DNA of 64,000 nucleotides from assembly GCF_018332655.1 (NCBI RefSeq), contig NZ_BOQL01000006.1, positions 223,946 through 287,945 of the forward strand. Direction: 5' to 3'. The translations under genes and the position numbers were made by a program. This DNA comes from Actinoplanes auranticolor. GTDB taxonomy: Bacteria; Actinomycetota; Actinomycetes; Mycobacteriales; Micromonosporaceae. The notes beneath the pieces were generated by a model, which had not been told where the DNA came from, searched no databases, and saw only the letters and a program-made list of their open reading frames with translations. Below, piece after piece: positions 23,001-34,321 of the stretch (positions within the stretch are counted from its first letter, which is position 1; each line of letters opens with the position of its first letter).

Positions 23001-26000
23001 GGGACCCGGGCAGCGCCACGCTGCGGTCCTGGCTCAAGCAGTCGCTGCCCGACTACCTGGTGCCCTCGGTGTTCGTGCTGCTGGACCGGCTGCCGGTCAC
23101 CGCGAGCGGCAAGGTCGACCGGCGGGCACTGCCGGCCCCGGCCCTGCCCGCCGGGGACGACCGCGAGTACGTCGCCCCCCGCACGGACACCGAGCGGCAG
23201 CTGGCCGAGATCTGGGCGGGCGTGCTGGGCGCGGACCGCGTCGGTGTCACGGACAACTTCTTCACCCTCGGCGGCGACTCGATCCTGAGCATCCAGGTGG
23301 TCTCCCGGGCCCGCCAGGCCGGCCTGCGGGTCAGTTCCAAGGACATCTTCCTGCACCAGAACATCGCCGAGCTGGCGCTGGTGGCCGGCACCGCGGTGGC
23401 CCCCGAGGCGGCACCCGTCGTCGCCGGGCCCGCCCCGCTGACCCCGATCCAGCACTGGTTCCTCGACCACGAGCCGGTCCATCGCGACCACTTCGCCATG
23501 TCGATGCTGATGGACCTGCCCGCCGACGTGGACCGGGCCGCCCTCGCGGTGGCGCTGCACGCGGTGGTCACCCACCACGAGGCGCTGCGGATGCGGGTGC
23601 ACCACGGGCCCGACGGCTGGTCCCAGCAGCCGGCCGCGGACACCGTCGTACCCCTGGACGTCCACGACCTGTCCGCGCTCAGCGCCGGGGAGATCCCGGC
23701 GGCGGTGGACCGCCACGCGCTCGACGCCCAGCGGGGCCTCGGTATCGCCGGCGGCCCGATGCTGCGGGCCGTGGTGTTCACGCTCGGCCAGGGCCGGGCA
23801 CCGCGGCTGCTGCTCGTCGTGCACCACCTCGTCGTCGACGGGGTGTCCTGGCGGATCCTGCTCGACGACCTGCAGACCGCGTACCGGCAGGCGGTCGCGG
23901 GCGCGCCCGTCGTGCCGGCCCCGGTCGGCACCGGCTACACCGGCTGGGCGCGGCGGCTCGCCGCGCACGTCGCCGCCGGCGGCCTCGACGACGCGCTGCC
24001 GTACTGGACCCGGGCGGTGCGCGAGGCCACGGCCGAGCTGCCGGTCGACCACCAGGGTGCCAACACGACGGCCACGGCCCGCACCGTGACCGTCCAGCTG
24101 TCCCCGGCGGACACCGACGCGCTGCTGCACCAGGTGCCCCCGGTCTATCGCACCCAGGCCAACGACGTGCTGCTCAGCGCGCTGGGCCGGGTGCTCGCCC
24201 AGTGGACCGGCCGGGAGCGCGTGCTGCTGGCCCTGGAAGGCCACGGCCGCGAGGAACTGTTCGACGACGTCGACACCTCGCGCACGGTCGGCTGGTTCAC
24301 CGCCGAGTTCCCGGTCTCGCTCACCGTGCCGGCCGGCGACTGGGCCGGGGTGCTCACCGGCGTCAAGGAACAGCTGCGCGCGGTGCCGCACCGCGGTCTC
24401 AGCTTCGGCGCTCTGCGCTATCTGAGCCCGGCCGGCGGGCCCGGGGCCGCCCTGCGCGGGTTGCCGATGCCGCAGATCTGCTTCAACTACCACGGCCAGT
24501 GGGACGTCGACGCCGAGCCGGACGGGCTCTACCGGGCCTGGCACCCGGGCGCGGGGCAGGACGTCGCGCCGGAGAGCAACCGCGGCTACCTGATCGAGAT
24601 CACCGGCGCGGTCACCGACGGGTGCCTGCACCTGGACTGGACCTACTCGCACGAGGTGCACGACGAGGCCACCGTGCGCCGGCTGGCCGAGGCCATGACG
24701 GCGGCGCTGCGCGAGATCGTGGCGCACTGTGCCTGGCCCGGCGCGGGTGGCCGCAGCCCCTCGGACTTCCCGCTCGCCGCCCTGGACCAGGCCGCGGTCG
24801 ACCGGCTGGCCGGCGACGGCCGCGACGTCGAGGACATCTATCCGCTGACCCCGCTGCAGGCCGGCATGCTGTTCCACAGCCTGGTCGACGCCGGCTCCGG
24901 TGCCTACGTGGACCAGGTACGCGTCCGGCTGTCCGGGGTGAGCGACCCGGCCGCGCTGGCCGACGCCTGGCAGCGGGTCGCCGACCGGACGCCGGTGCTG
25001 CGCAGCGCCGTCGCCTGGGAGGGGCTGGCCCGGCCCGTGCAGGTGGTGCGGCGCCGGGTGGCCGTACCCGTCGTCCACCTCGACCTGCGCTCGCTGCCCC
25101 CGCACGAACGCGACGCCGAACTCGAGCGGCTGTCGGCCGGGGAACGCACGGCCGGGGTCGACCTCACCCGGGCACCGCTGCTGCGCCTGGCGATCGCCCG
25201 GCTCGGCCCGGACGAGGTGCTGCTCAGCTGGAGTTCGCACCACATCATGCTGGACGGCTGGAGCACCGCCGCGGTCTTCGCCGAGGTCTGCGAGCAGTAC
25301 GCCGCCATCACCTCCGGCCGGGCACCGCAGCTGACCCCGCGGCGCCCGTTCCGCGACTATCTGGCCTGGCTCGCCGCGCAGGACGCCACCGAGTCGCAGC
25401 GGTACTGGCGTGGCGTGCTGGCCGGGGTGGAGGCACCCACGCCGTTGCCGTACGACCGGCCGCCGGTCGACACCCACCGCGCCGAGTCTTCACAGTCGGT
25501 GCGGCTGGACCTGAGCCCGCAGGAGTCGGCCCTGCTGCACGCCACCGCCCGCGCGAACGGCCTGACCGTGAACACCGTCGTGCAGGGCGCCTGGGCGCTG
25601 CTGCTGTCGCACTACAGCGGCGAACGTGACGTGCTCTTCGGCACCACGGTCTCCGGGCGGCCGGCCGAGCTCGCCGGGGTGGAGTCGATGATCGGCATGT
25701 TCATCAACACCCTGCCCACCCGCGCGCGGATCAGCGACGACACCGACGTCGCGGGCTGGCTGCGGACCCTGCAGATCGAGCAGAGCGAGGCCCGGCGCTA
25801 CGACTTCGCCTCGCTGGCCGACCTGCGCGCGTGCAGCGACCTGCCGCCCGGCGGCACCGGCCTGTTCGACAGCATGGTCGCCTTCGAGAACTACCCGATC
25901 GACGCGGCGGGGGAGGGGCCGGGGCTGCGGGTCGGTGCGGTCGAGGGCATCGACACCACCACGTTCGCCCTCTGCCTGACCGCGTATCTCGACGACCGGT

Positions 26001-29000
26001 TGCGCTTCGAGCTCGCCTACGACCCCGCGCTGTTCGACGCGGGCACGGTGGCGACCTTCGCCGAGCGGTTGCGCACAGTCGTGACCGGGATCGCCGCCGA
26101 TCCGGCCCGGCGGCCGGCCGACGTGCCGTGGCTGTCGGAGGCGGACCGGCGCCGGGTCGTCGAGGACTTCAACGGTACGGCCGTGAGCCCCGCGCGCCAC
26201 ACGCTCACCGAGCTGTTCGAGGCGCAGGTGGCCCGTACCCCGGACTCCGTCGCGGTCACGTGCGGCGAGACCCGCCTGACGTACGCCGGCCTCAACGCGG
26301 CCGCCAACCGGCTGGCTCACCGGCTGATCGCCGCCGGCGCCGCCCCGGAGCGCTTCGTGGCGCTGGCGCTGCCCCGCTCGGCCGACCTGATCGTCGCCGT
26401 GCTGGCGGTGGTGAAGTCCGGAGCGGCGTACCTGCCGCTGGACCCGGCCTATCCGGGCGAGCGGATCCAGCGGGTGCTCACCGACGCCGCGCCGGTGCTG
26501 CTGCTGACCACCGCCGACGTGGCCCCGGAGCTGGACACGGCCGTGCCCACGCTGGTGCTCGACGACCCCGCGGTGGCTGCCGAGCTGGCCGCCGGACCGG
26601 ACACCGACCCGGTGGCCGGGCAGCTCCGGGGCCCGCTCACCCCGGCCAGCCCGGCGTACACGATCTACACCTCCGGCTCCACCGGCCGGCCCAAGGGCGT
26701 GGTCGTCGCCCACCACAACGTGGTCCGGCTCTTCTCGGCCACGAGCGAGCAGTTCGGCTTCGGCGCGCACGACGTGTGGACGCTGTTCCACTCCATCGCC
26801 TTCGACTTCTCGGTGTGGGAGGTCTGGGGCCCGCTGCTGCACGGCGGCCGCCTGGTCGTGGTCCCGTACGAGGTCTCCCGCTCGCCGCGGGACTTCCTGC
26901 GGCTGCTGGCCGACGAGCGCGTCACCGTGCTCAACCAGACGCCGTCGGCGTTCTACCCGCTGATCCAGGCCGACGAGGACCTGCCGGCGATCGGTGACCG
27001 GCTGAGCCTGCGCTACGTCATCTTCGGTGGCGAGGCGCTGGATCTGTGGCGGCTCGCCGGCTGGTACGCCCGGCACCGCGACGACGCGCCGGTGCTGGTC
27101 AACATGTACGGCATCACCGAGACCACGGTGCACGTCACCCACCTGCAGCTGACCTCGACCGGAGCTGCCGCGGCCACTGGCAGCACCATCGGCGCCGGCC
27201 TGAGCGACCTGCGGGTCTACGTCCTGGACCGGTACCTGCGCCCGGTCCCGCCCGGCGTGACCGGCGAGATGTACGTGGCCGGCGCCGGGCTGGCCCGCGG
27301 CTACCTGAACCGCCCCGGGCTGACCGCCGAGCGCTTCCCGGCCGACCCGTTCGGCCCGCCCGGCACCCGGATGTACCGCAGCGGCGACCTGGCCCGCTGG
27401 GACGCCCACGGCGGTCTGAGCTACCTCGGCCGGGCCGACCGCCAGGTCAAGATCAGGGGCCACCGGATCGAGCTGGGCGAGATCGACGCGGTGCTGGCGA
27501 CCCATCCGGGCCTCGCCCAGATCGCCGTCGTGGACCGGGAGGACCAGCCGGGTGCCCGGCGGCTGGTCGGCTACTTCGTCAGCGCCGGTGAGCCGGTGCC
27601 CGGTACGGCGGACCTGCGGGCGTTCGCCGCGCGCAGCCTGCCCGACTACATGGTGCCGGCGGCGTTCGTGGCGCTGCCGGCGATCCCGCTCAACGCCAAC
27701 GGCAAACTGGACCGCCGGGCCCTGCCCGCACCGGACCATGCCGCGCAACCCGGGTACGCGTACGTGGCCCCGCGCACGGACGCCGAACGGCTCGTGGCCG
27801 CGGCGTTCGCGGAACTGCTCGGGGTGCCCCGGGCCGGCGCCGAGGACGACTTCTTCGCCCTGGGCGGCGATTCCATCCTCAGCATCGGCCTCACCTCCCG
27901 GCTGCGCGAGGCCTTCGGCGTGCAGCTGTCACCGCGCGCGGTCTTCGACCATCCCACCGTGGCCCGGCTCGCCGCCGCGCTCACCGTGCCGGACGCCACG
28001 CCCGACACCGCCGGCATCACCCCGCTGCCCCGGGACCGGGCGCTGCCGCTGTCCTTCGCCCAGCAGCGGCTGTGGTTCCTGCACGAGTTCGATCCGGCCT
28101 CGACCGAGTTCGTGACGCCGACCGCGGTGCGCCTCACCGGCGCCCTGCGCGTGGACGCGCTTCAGGGCGCCCTGGACGCCCTGGTGGCCCGGCACGAGTC
28201 GGTGCGGACCACGTTCCGGGCCGGCGCTGACGGGGTGGCCGAGCAGGTGATCCAGCCGCCCGGCCCGGTGCCGCTGGAACGGATCGACGCCGAGGGACCG
28301 GAGGCGCTGCGCGAGGCGCTCGCCGCGTACACCTCGCGGCCGTTCGACCTGGCCCGCGGGCCGCTGCTGCGGGCCGTGCTGGTGCGCGCCGGCGCCGACG
28401 AGCACGTCCTGCTCCTGGTGCTGCACCACATCGTCACCGACGGCTGGTCGACCGGCGTGCTCATGGCCGACCTGGCCGAGCTGTACGCCGCGGCGGTCAC
28501 CACCCGGCCCGCGGACCTGCCGCAGCTGCCGGTGCAGTACGCCGACTTCGCCGCGTGGCAACGCGACCGGCTCACCGGGCCGGTGCTGGACGAGCAGCTC
28601 GGCTACTGGCGGGAGACCCTCGCCGGGGTCCCCACCCTGGAGCTGCCGTACGACCGGCCCCGCCCGCCCGTGCACACCCAGCACGGCGCGGTCCACGAGT
28701 TCCGGGTGCCGGCCGGGCTGGCCGCCCGGCTGACCGAGCTCGGCCGCCGGCACGGTGGCACGCTGTTCACCACCCTGGTGGCCGCCTGCCAGCTGCTGCT
28801 CAGCCGCTGGTCGGGGCAGGACGACGTGGCCGTCGGCACGGTGACCTCCGGCCGGGACCGGGCCGAGCTGGAACGCCTGGTCGGGTTCTTCGTCAACACG
28901 GTGGTGCTGCGCACCCCGGTGGACGGCAACCGCTCGTTCGCCGATCTGCTCGGCCGCGTCCGGCAGACCGTGCTGGGCGCGCTGGCCCACCAGGACGTGC

Positions 29001-32000
29001 CGTTCGAGCGGCTCGTCGACGAGCTGCAGCCGGCCCGCGACACCAGCCGGACGCCGCTGTTCCAGGTCATGGTCGTGCTGCAGAACCTGCCGGGAGAGGC
29101 GCCGGCGCTGCCGGGGCTGCGCACCGAGCCGGTCGAGCTGCCGATGACCGCGGCCGGCTACGACCTGACGGTGGAGTTCGAGGAGTCGCCCGCCGGTCTC
29201 GATGTGGCGCTGACCTACAACACCGATCTGTTCGACGCCACGACGGTCGAGCGGATGGCGGGCCACCTGACGGCCCTGTTCGAGGCGATCGCCGCGGATT
29301 CGGACCGTCCGGTCTCCCGGCTGCCCATGCTGAGCGGGCCGGAGCGGCGTCACCTGCTGACCGGGCTCAACGACACCGCCCGGCCGGTGCCGCCGGCCAC
29401 GCTCGACCAGCTGTTCGCCGCGCAGGTGGCGCGGACCCCGGACGCCCCGGCGGTGCTGCACGACGACGGGGAGATCAGCTACGCCGAGCTGGACGACCGG
29501 GTGAACCGGCTGGCGCGGCTGCTGATCGAGCGCGGCGCCGGACCGGAATCGATCGTCGCGCTGGTGCTGCCCCGCTCGGCCGACATCGTCGTGGCCCAGC
29601 TGGCGGCCGGCCGGGCCGGGGCCGCGTATCTGCCCGTGGACCCGGACTATCCGGGCGACCGGATCGCCTTCATGCTCGACGACGCCCGCCCGGTGCTCAC
29701 GGTGACCCGTGCGGACCTGGCCGCGAGCGTGCCCGAGGGACCGGTCCTGATCGTCCTCGACGATCCGGCGGTCGGCGCCACCCTGGCCGGTCAGCCGGCG
29801 GCCCGGGTGAGTGCCGCGGACCGTCGCGGACGGCTGGACCCGGCCCATCCCGCGTACGTCATCTACACCTCCGGGTCCACCGGCCGCCCCAAGGGGGTCA
29901 GCGTCACCCACGCCGGGCTGGCGAGTTTCTCGGCCGCGGAGATCGAGCACTTCGCCGTCCGGCCGGGCGACCGGGTCCTGCAGTTCGCCTCGCCCAGCTT
30001 CGACGCCTCGGTGCTGGAACTGTGCATGGCGCTGCCCGCGGGTGCCGCCCTGGTGGTGCCGCCGCCGGGGCCGCTCGTCGGCGAGCAGCTGCAGGAGGTG
30101 CTGGCCGGGCGCCGGGTGACGCACGCGCTGATCCCGCCGGCCGCGCTGGCCACGGTCGGCGAGACCGAGCTGCCGGACCTGGCCACGCTGATCGTCGGCG
30201 GCGACGCCTGCGGACCCGAGCTGGTGGCCCGCTGGGCGCCGGGCCGGCGCATGATCAACGCGTACGGCCCGACCGAGTCCACGGTGGTCACCTCCTGGTC
30301 TCCTCCGCTGACGCCGGGCGGGGTGCCGCCGATCGGCCGGCCCATCCCCAACACCCGGGTGTACGTGCTGGACGCGGCGCTGCAGCCGGCCCCGGTCGGG
30401 GTGGCCGGTGAGCTGTACGTCGCCGGCGCCGGCCTGGCCCGGGGCTACCTGCACCGCCCCGGCCTGACCTCCGAGCGGTTCCTGGCCGACCCGTTCGGTG
30501 GCCCCGGCACCCGGATGTACCGGACGGGTGACCTGGCCCGCTGGACCGTCGCCGGGGAGCTGGAGTTCCTCGGCCGGGCCGACGACCAGGTCAAGATCCG
30601 CGGCTTCCGGATCGAGCCGGGGGAGGTGGAGGCCGCCCTGGCCGCCCACCCCGCGGTCGCCCAGGCGGTGGTGACCGCACGCGAGGACCGGCCGGGCAGC
30701 AAGCGACTGGTCGCGTACGTGGTGCCGCCGGCCGGGGAGTCCGCGCCGGGGACCGTGGAGCTGCGCGAGTTCCTCGGCCACAGCCTGCCCGACTACCTGG
30801 TGCCGAGCGCGTTCGTCGCGCTGGCGGCGCTGCCGGTGACCGCGAACGGCAAGCTCGACAAGCGCGCTCTGCCCGCACCGGACCCGTCGGCCCCGGAACC
30901 GGGGGCCGGCTATCTGGCCCCCCGCACCGACATCGAGCGGGCGCTGGCCGGGATCTGGGGTGACGTGCTGGGCCTGGACCGGGTCGGCGTGCACGACAAC
31001 TTCTTCGACGTGGGCGGCGACTCCATCCTGAGCATCCAGGTGGTCTCCCGGGCCCGGCAGACCGGTCTGCACCTGACCACCAAGGACCTGTTCCTGTACC
31101 AGGACATCGCGGCGCTGGCCGAGGCGGTCACGGTGGTCGGGGACGGCGACGCCGGGCGGGCGCCGGTCGTCGGCGAAGTGCCGCTGACCCCGATCCAGCG
31201 CTGGTTCTTCGAGACCCACACCGTCAACCCGCACCACTTCAACCAGGCCGTGATGCTGGAACTGCCGGCCGACGTGGACGCGACGGCGCTCGGCACGGCC
31301 CTGACCGCCCTGGTCACCCAGCACGACGCCCTGCGGTCGGTGTTCACCCGGGACGCCGGCGGTTGGCGCCAGGAGATCGCACCGGCGGAGGACGCCGAGG
31401 TGCTGCGCCGGCACCGGCTGGCGGCGGCCGGCGACGACGAGCAGCAGGCGGCGCTGGAGAAGGTCGCCGAGGACGTGCACGCGTCGTTCGACCTGCACCG
31501 CGGCGGGCTGCTGCGGGCTGTGCTGTTCGATCGCGGGGACGGGCGGCGGCCGTATCTGTTGCTGGTCGTGCACCACCTGGTCGTCGACGGGGTGTCCTGG
31601 CGGATCCTGCTCGACGACCTGGAGACCGCGTACGGCCAGCTCACCCGGGGTGGCCCGGTGGACCTGGGCGCCCGCACCACGTCGGTGCGGGAGTGGGCGC
31701 AGCGCCTGACCGCTCACGTCGCCGCGGGTGCGTTCGACGGTGAGGTGGCCTACTGGGCGGCCGGCGCCGAGGACGAGGCGCCGCCGCCGGAGCAGGCCGA
31801 GGCGTCTGCCGAGCCGATGCGCACGGTGTCCGTGGCGCTGAGCGCGGACGACACCGACGCCCTGCTGCGCGTCGCGCCGGGCAGCTACCGGACGCGGATC
31901 AACGACGTGCTGCTGGCCGCGCTCGCCTGGGCGCTGTCCCGGTGGAGCGGTCAGGACCGGGTACGCGTCCAGCTGGAGGGCCACGGCCGGGAGGACATCC

Positions 32001-32503
32001 TGGACGGTGTCGACCTGTCCCGCACGGTCGGCTGGTTCACCACGATGTACCCGGTCGCGCTGGAGGTCGGCGCCGGCACCGAGCCGCAGTGGCGCACGCT
32101 GATCAAGTCGATCCGCAAGCAGCTACGGGAGGTGCCCGGCAACGGGCTGGGCTACGGCGCCCTGCGCTACCTCGGTGACGAGCGGTCCCGGCGGCTCCTC
32201 GAGGCGGCGCAGCAGGGTCCCGAGGTGGTCTTCAACTACCTCGGGCAGTGGGACGCCCGTTCCCAGGAGACCGGGACGACCCTCTACCAGGGCTCGCATC
32301 CGGCCCCCGGCCAGGACCACGACCCCCGTGACCGCCGGCCCGGCGCCCTGGAGGTGGTGGGTTCGGTGCACGGCGGCGAACTGGAGTTCTCCTGGTACTT
32401 CCCGCCCGGCCGGTACGAGCCGGCGGCGGTCTCCGCGGCGGCCGAGGCCTTCGCGGCGGCCCTGCGGGCCATCGCACACGACTGCCGGCGGGGGCGGGGA
32501 TGA
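12350..32503 (+). CDS. Non-ribosomal peptide synthetase, modules 4-8 (6717 aa), ending in an epimerase
   Basis: This NRPS adds residues 4-8. Order: C4 (His177)-A4-T4 (Ser1061)-E4 (His1234); C5 (His1701)-A5-T5 (Ser2585); C6 (His2777)-A6-T6 (Ser3644)-E6 (His3825); C7 (His4297)-A7-T7 (Ser5175); C8 (His5359)-A8-T8 (Ser6225)-E8 (His6408). All C and E domains keep HHxxxDG and all T domains keep GGDS. C5 and C7 have DCL openings ([14 protein letters not shown]) and follow E4 and E6; C4, C6 and C8 are LCL. There is no terminal thioesterase, reductase or C domain, so release must occur in trans. The start is either ATG 12350, overlapping the previous stop (ATGA) but without an upstream ribosome site, or TTG 12365, placed 6 nt after AAGGAG (12353-12358) in the same frame. 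The second fits the ribosome site better. The stop overlaps the exporter start. Confidence 0.95.
17035..20254 (+). other. NRPS module 5: DCL - A (probably basic residue) - T
   Basis: The pocket reads D-T-E-D-M-G-Y-V-D-K, one residue different from module 4, so the same cationic class is expected and possibly the same amino acid. No epimerase is present, so residue 5 should be L. The condensation domain is DCL, in keeping with the D-residue from module 4. The T domain (Ser at 20102-20104) has the different [10 protein letters not shown] context. Confidence 0.65.
20255..24821 (+). other. NRPS module 6: LCL - A (probably basic residue) - T - E
   Basis: The pocket reads D-A-E-D-L-G-M-V-D-K, again with Glu239, Asp278 and Asp331, so a third cationic residue is predicted; Thr236 of modules 4 and 5 is replaced by Ala. 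The phosphate-binding loop is GSSG instead of GSTG, a tolerated change. The epimerase ([10 protein letters not shown] at 23822) makes residue 6 D. Confidence 0.65.
24822..28024 (+). other. NRPS module 7: DCL - A (Thr) - T
   Basis: The pocket reads D-F-W-N-I-G-M-V-H-K, an exact match to the classical threonine code, and the domain has the [11 protein letters not shown] motif typical of Thr-activating domains. Residue 7 is therefore very probably L-threonine; its hydroxyl is an alternative nucleophile for cyclisation. Confidence 0.88.
28025..32503 (+). other. NRPS module 8: LCL - A - T - E (terminal, D-residue)
   Basis: The pocket reads D-A-L-L-I-G-A-V-V-K, close to modules 1 and 2, so the same hydrophobic or aromatic class is expected. 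The synthetase stops directly after the epimerization domain. The finished octapeptide is thus presented on T8 as a thioester with a C-terminal D-residue, the substrate type that PBP-type thioesterases recognise. Confidence 0.75.
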
Positions 32504-33720
32504 CCGTCCCGCTGTCCCGCAACCGCGATTACCGGCTGTTGTGGCTGAGCCAGGCCTGCGCCGAGTTCGGCCACAACGCCACCACCATCGCGTTCCCGCT
32601 GCTGGTGCTCGCAGTGACCGGATCCACCGCCGCGTCCGGGCTGGTGCTGGGCACCGTCGCCACCGCCCAGCTCGTCGCCGGGCTGCCCGCCGGGGCCCTG
32701 GCGGACCGGTGGAACCGCAAGCGGGTGCTGCTGGCGTGTGAGGCGGCGCAGGTGGTGGCTGTCGGCAGCCTGGTGGCCGTCCTGCTGCTGGACAAGGCGA
32801 CGGTGGCCCACATGGTCGTCGTCGCGGCGGTGCTGGGCGGCTGCACCGCGCTGTTCGAACCGGCCGAGGACGCCACCCTGGCCGCCCTGGTGCCGGAGGA
32901 CCAGCTGTCCGCGGCCGTCGCGTCGAACGGGGCCCGTACCTCGCTGGGACAGCTCGCCGGCACCGCCGCCGGGGGCTTCCTGTTCGCCGCGGGCCGGGTC
33001 CTGCCCTTCGTCGTGGACGCCGTGACCCACCTGCTGTCGTTCGTGGCCCTGGCCTTCGTGCGGGTGCCGCCCCGGGACAAGCCGCCGGCCCCGGTGCGCC
33101 ACCTGGGCCCGGAGATCCTGGCCGGCCTGCGCTGGGCGTGGCAGCACCGGACCATCCGCATCACCACGCTGTACGCGGCGCTGCTGAACCTGTTCTTCAG
33201 CGCCTTCTACCTGGTGGTGATCGTGCTGGCCCAGCGCCGCGGCACCCCGGCCGGCGAGATCGGTGTCATGGCCGCGATGCTCGGTGCGGGCGGGGTGGTG
33301 GGCGCCCTCGCCGCCCCGTTCCTGCAACGGGTGCTCAGCCCGTACGTGTCGATCGCCTCGGTCTTCTGGGTCCTTGCCGTGCTGACCCCGGTGACCGCGC
33401 TGGTGCACAGCGGCTACCTGGTCGGGGCGATCTTCGCGGGCATGGCCCTGCTGGTGCCGACGGCGAACACCACCATCGTGACGCAGCAGCTGATCAGCAC
33501 CCCGGACGAGCTGCGGGGCCGGCTCAGCGGCGTGCTGGCCCTGCTGACCGGGGTGGCCGGCGCGGTCGGCCCGGTGCTGGGCGGGCTGCTGACGGCGGTG
33601 GTGCCCGGCACCACGGCGGTGCTCGTCTGCGCGGCGGGCATCGCGGCGGTGACCGTGTCGGTCACCGCCAGCAAGGTACTGCGCGAGTTTCCCCGGCCCC
33701 GGGTCCCGGTGGCCGGGTAG
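32500..33720 (+). CDS. MFS-type exporter (EntS/MFS_3-like)
   Basis: This 406-residue polytopic membrane protein has about 12 hydrophobic segments and the MFS motif A after helix 2 ([14 protein letters not shown]). It resembles the MFS_3 group that includes the enterobactin exporter EntS, which usually moves peptides or siderophores out by proton antiport. The ATG overlaps the NRPS stop (ATGA at 32500-32503), so it is translationally coupled to the synthetase and is the probable export and self-protection pump for the peptide. The substrate is inferred from context only. Confidence 0.88.
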   Translation: MTVPLSRNRDYRLLWLSQACAEFGHNATTIAFPLLVLAVTGSTAASGLVLGTVATAQLVAGLPAGALADRWNRKRVLLACEAAQVVAVGSLVAVLLLDKATVAHMVVVAAVLGGCTALFEPAEDATLAALVPEDQLSAAVASNGARTSLGQLAGTAAGGFLFAAGRVLPFVVDAVTHLLSFVALAFVRVPPRDKPPAPVRHLGPEILAGLRWAWQHRTIRITTLYAALLNLFFSAFYLVVIVLAQRRGTPAGEIGVMAAMLGAGGVVGALAAPFLQRVLSPYVSIASVFWVLAVLTPVTALVHSGYLVGAIFAGMALLVPTANTTIVTQQLISTPDELRGRLSGVLALLTGVAGAVGPVLGGLLTAVVPGTTAVLVCAAGIAAVTVSVTASKVLREFPRPRVPVAG

Positions 33721-33752
33721 ATCGATCCGAGCGACGAGAGAGGAACGGACAG

Positions 33753-33959
33753 ATGGACGAGCACGAGCGCTACGAGGTCCTGCGCAACGACGAGGAGCAG
33801 TACTCGCTGTGGCCGGTGGGGCTGGACGTGCCGGCGGGCTGGCAGCGGGTCGGCAAGGAGGGCACCCGCGACGAGTGTTCCAGCTACGTCGACGAGGTCT
33901 GGACGGACATGCGGCCGCGCAGCCTGCGTGAGCAGATGGACGGCGCGGCCAAGGCCTGA
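33753..33959 (+). CDS. mbtH: MbtH-like NRPS accessory protein
   Basis: This 68-residue protein has the invariant family residues N-x-E-x-Q-Y-S-L-W-P, P-A-G-W and S-Y-V-D-E-x-W-T-D-M-R-P. MbtH-like proteins bind the A domains of many NRPSs and are needed for their folding or adenylation activity. The ATG at 33753 sits after a GAGAGAGGA ribosome site, 32 nt downstream of the exporter gene. It is the last gene of the operon and is followed at once by a strong hairpin. Confidence 0.96.
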   Translation: MDEHERYEVLRNDEEQYSLWPVGLDVPAGWQRVGKEGTRDECSSYVDEVWTDMRPRSLREQMDGAAKA

Positions 33960-33969
33960 GGGCACGGGA

Positions 33970-33995
33970 CCGGGCCCGCCGTGTGGCGGGCCCGG
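33970..33995 (+). terminator. Hairpin terminator ending the NRPS operon
   Basis: An 11-bp perfect GC stem (33970-33980 with 33985-33995) closes a 4-nt loop, 11 nt after the MbtH stop codon. It has no U-tract, which is normal for high-GC actinomycetes. Confidence 0.75.
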
Positions 33996-34171
33996 CCGGC
34001 GCAGCCCATCCGGAACCCCCGGGGGCCTCCCTCCCGTACCGGCGCGCTGAGCACGGTGCCCCAGAACCGGGCGGTGGTGGGCGGATCCACGGCCAGCAGG
34101 CTGAGGCCGTCGAAGCGGACCGGTGGCAGCACGTATCGGGCGAGTTCGCCGGTCACGGTCGGTCGAGACAT
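33996..34171 (-). pseudogene. Remnant of a VOC (glyoxalase/bleomycin-resistance) family gene
   Basis: Read from an ATG at 34171 on the minus strand, the frame starts with a sequence like the first beta-alpha unit of VOC proteins (FDGLSLLAVDPPTTARFWGTVL). The similarity stops after about 55 residues and the frame runs into the operon terminator and the antisense of mbtH. Full VOC proteins have at least about 110 residues and more often 200-250, so this looks like a 5' fragment left after a deletion. Confidence 0.35.
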
Positions 34172-34321
34172 CGTTCCTGGGTACCCGCACGCGACGGCGA
34201 TCGTCAATGTCGCGGGCCGCATGTCCAGCTGACGGGTGGCGTGCGCCCCATCCGCTCAGCTCGACCCCGGCGTGACCGATGAGGTGCCGGAAAGGTTCCG
34301 GGGTCATGGGCACGGGAAACG

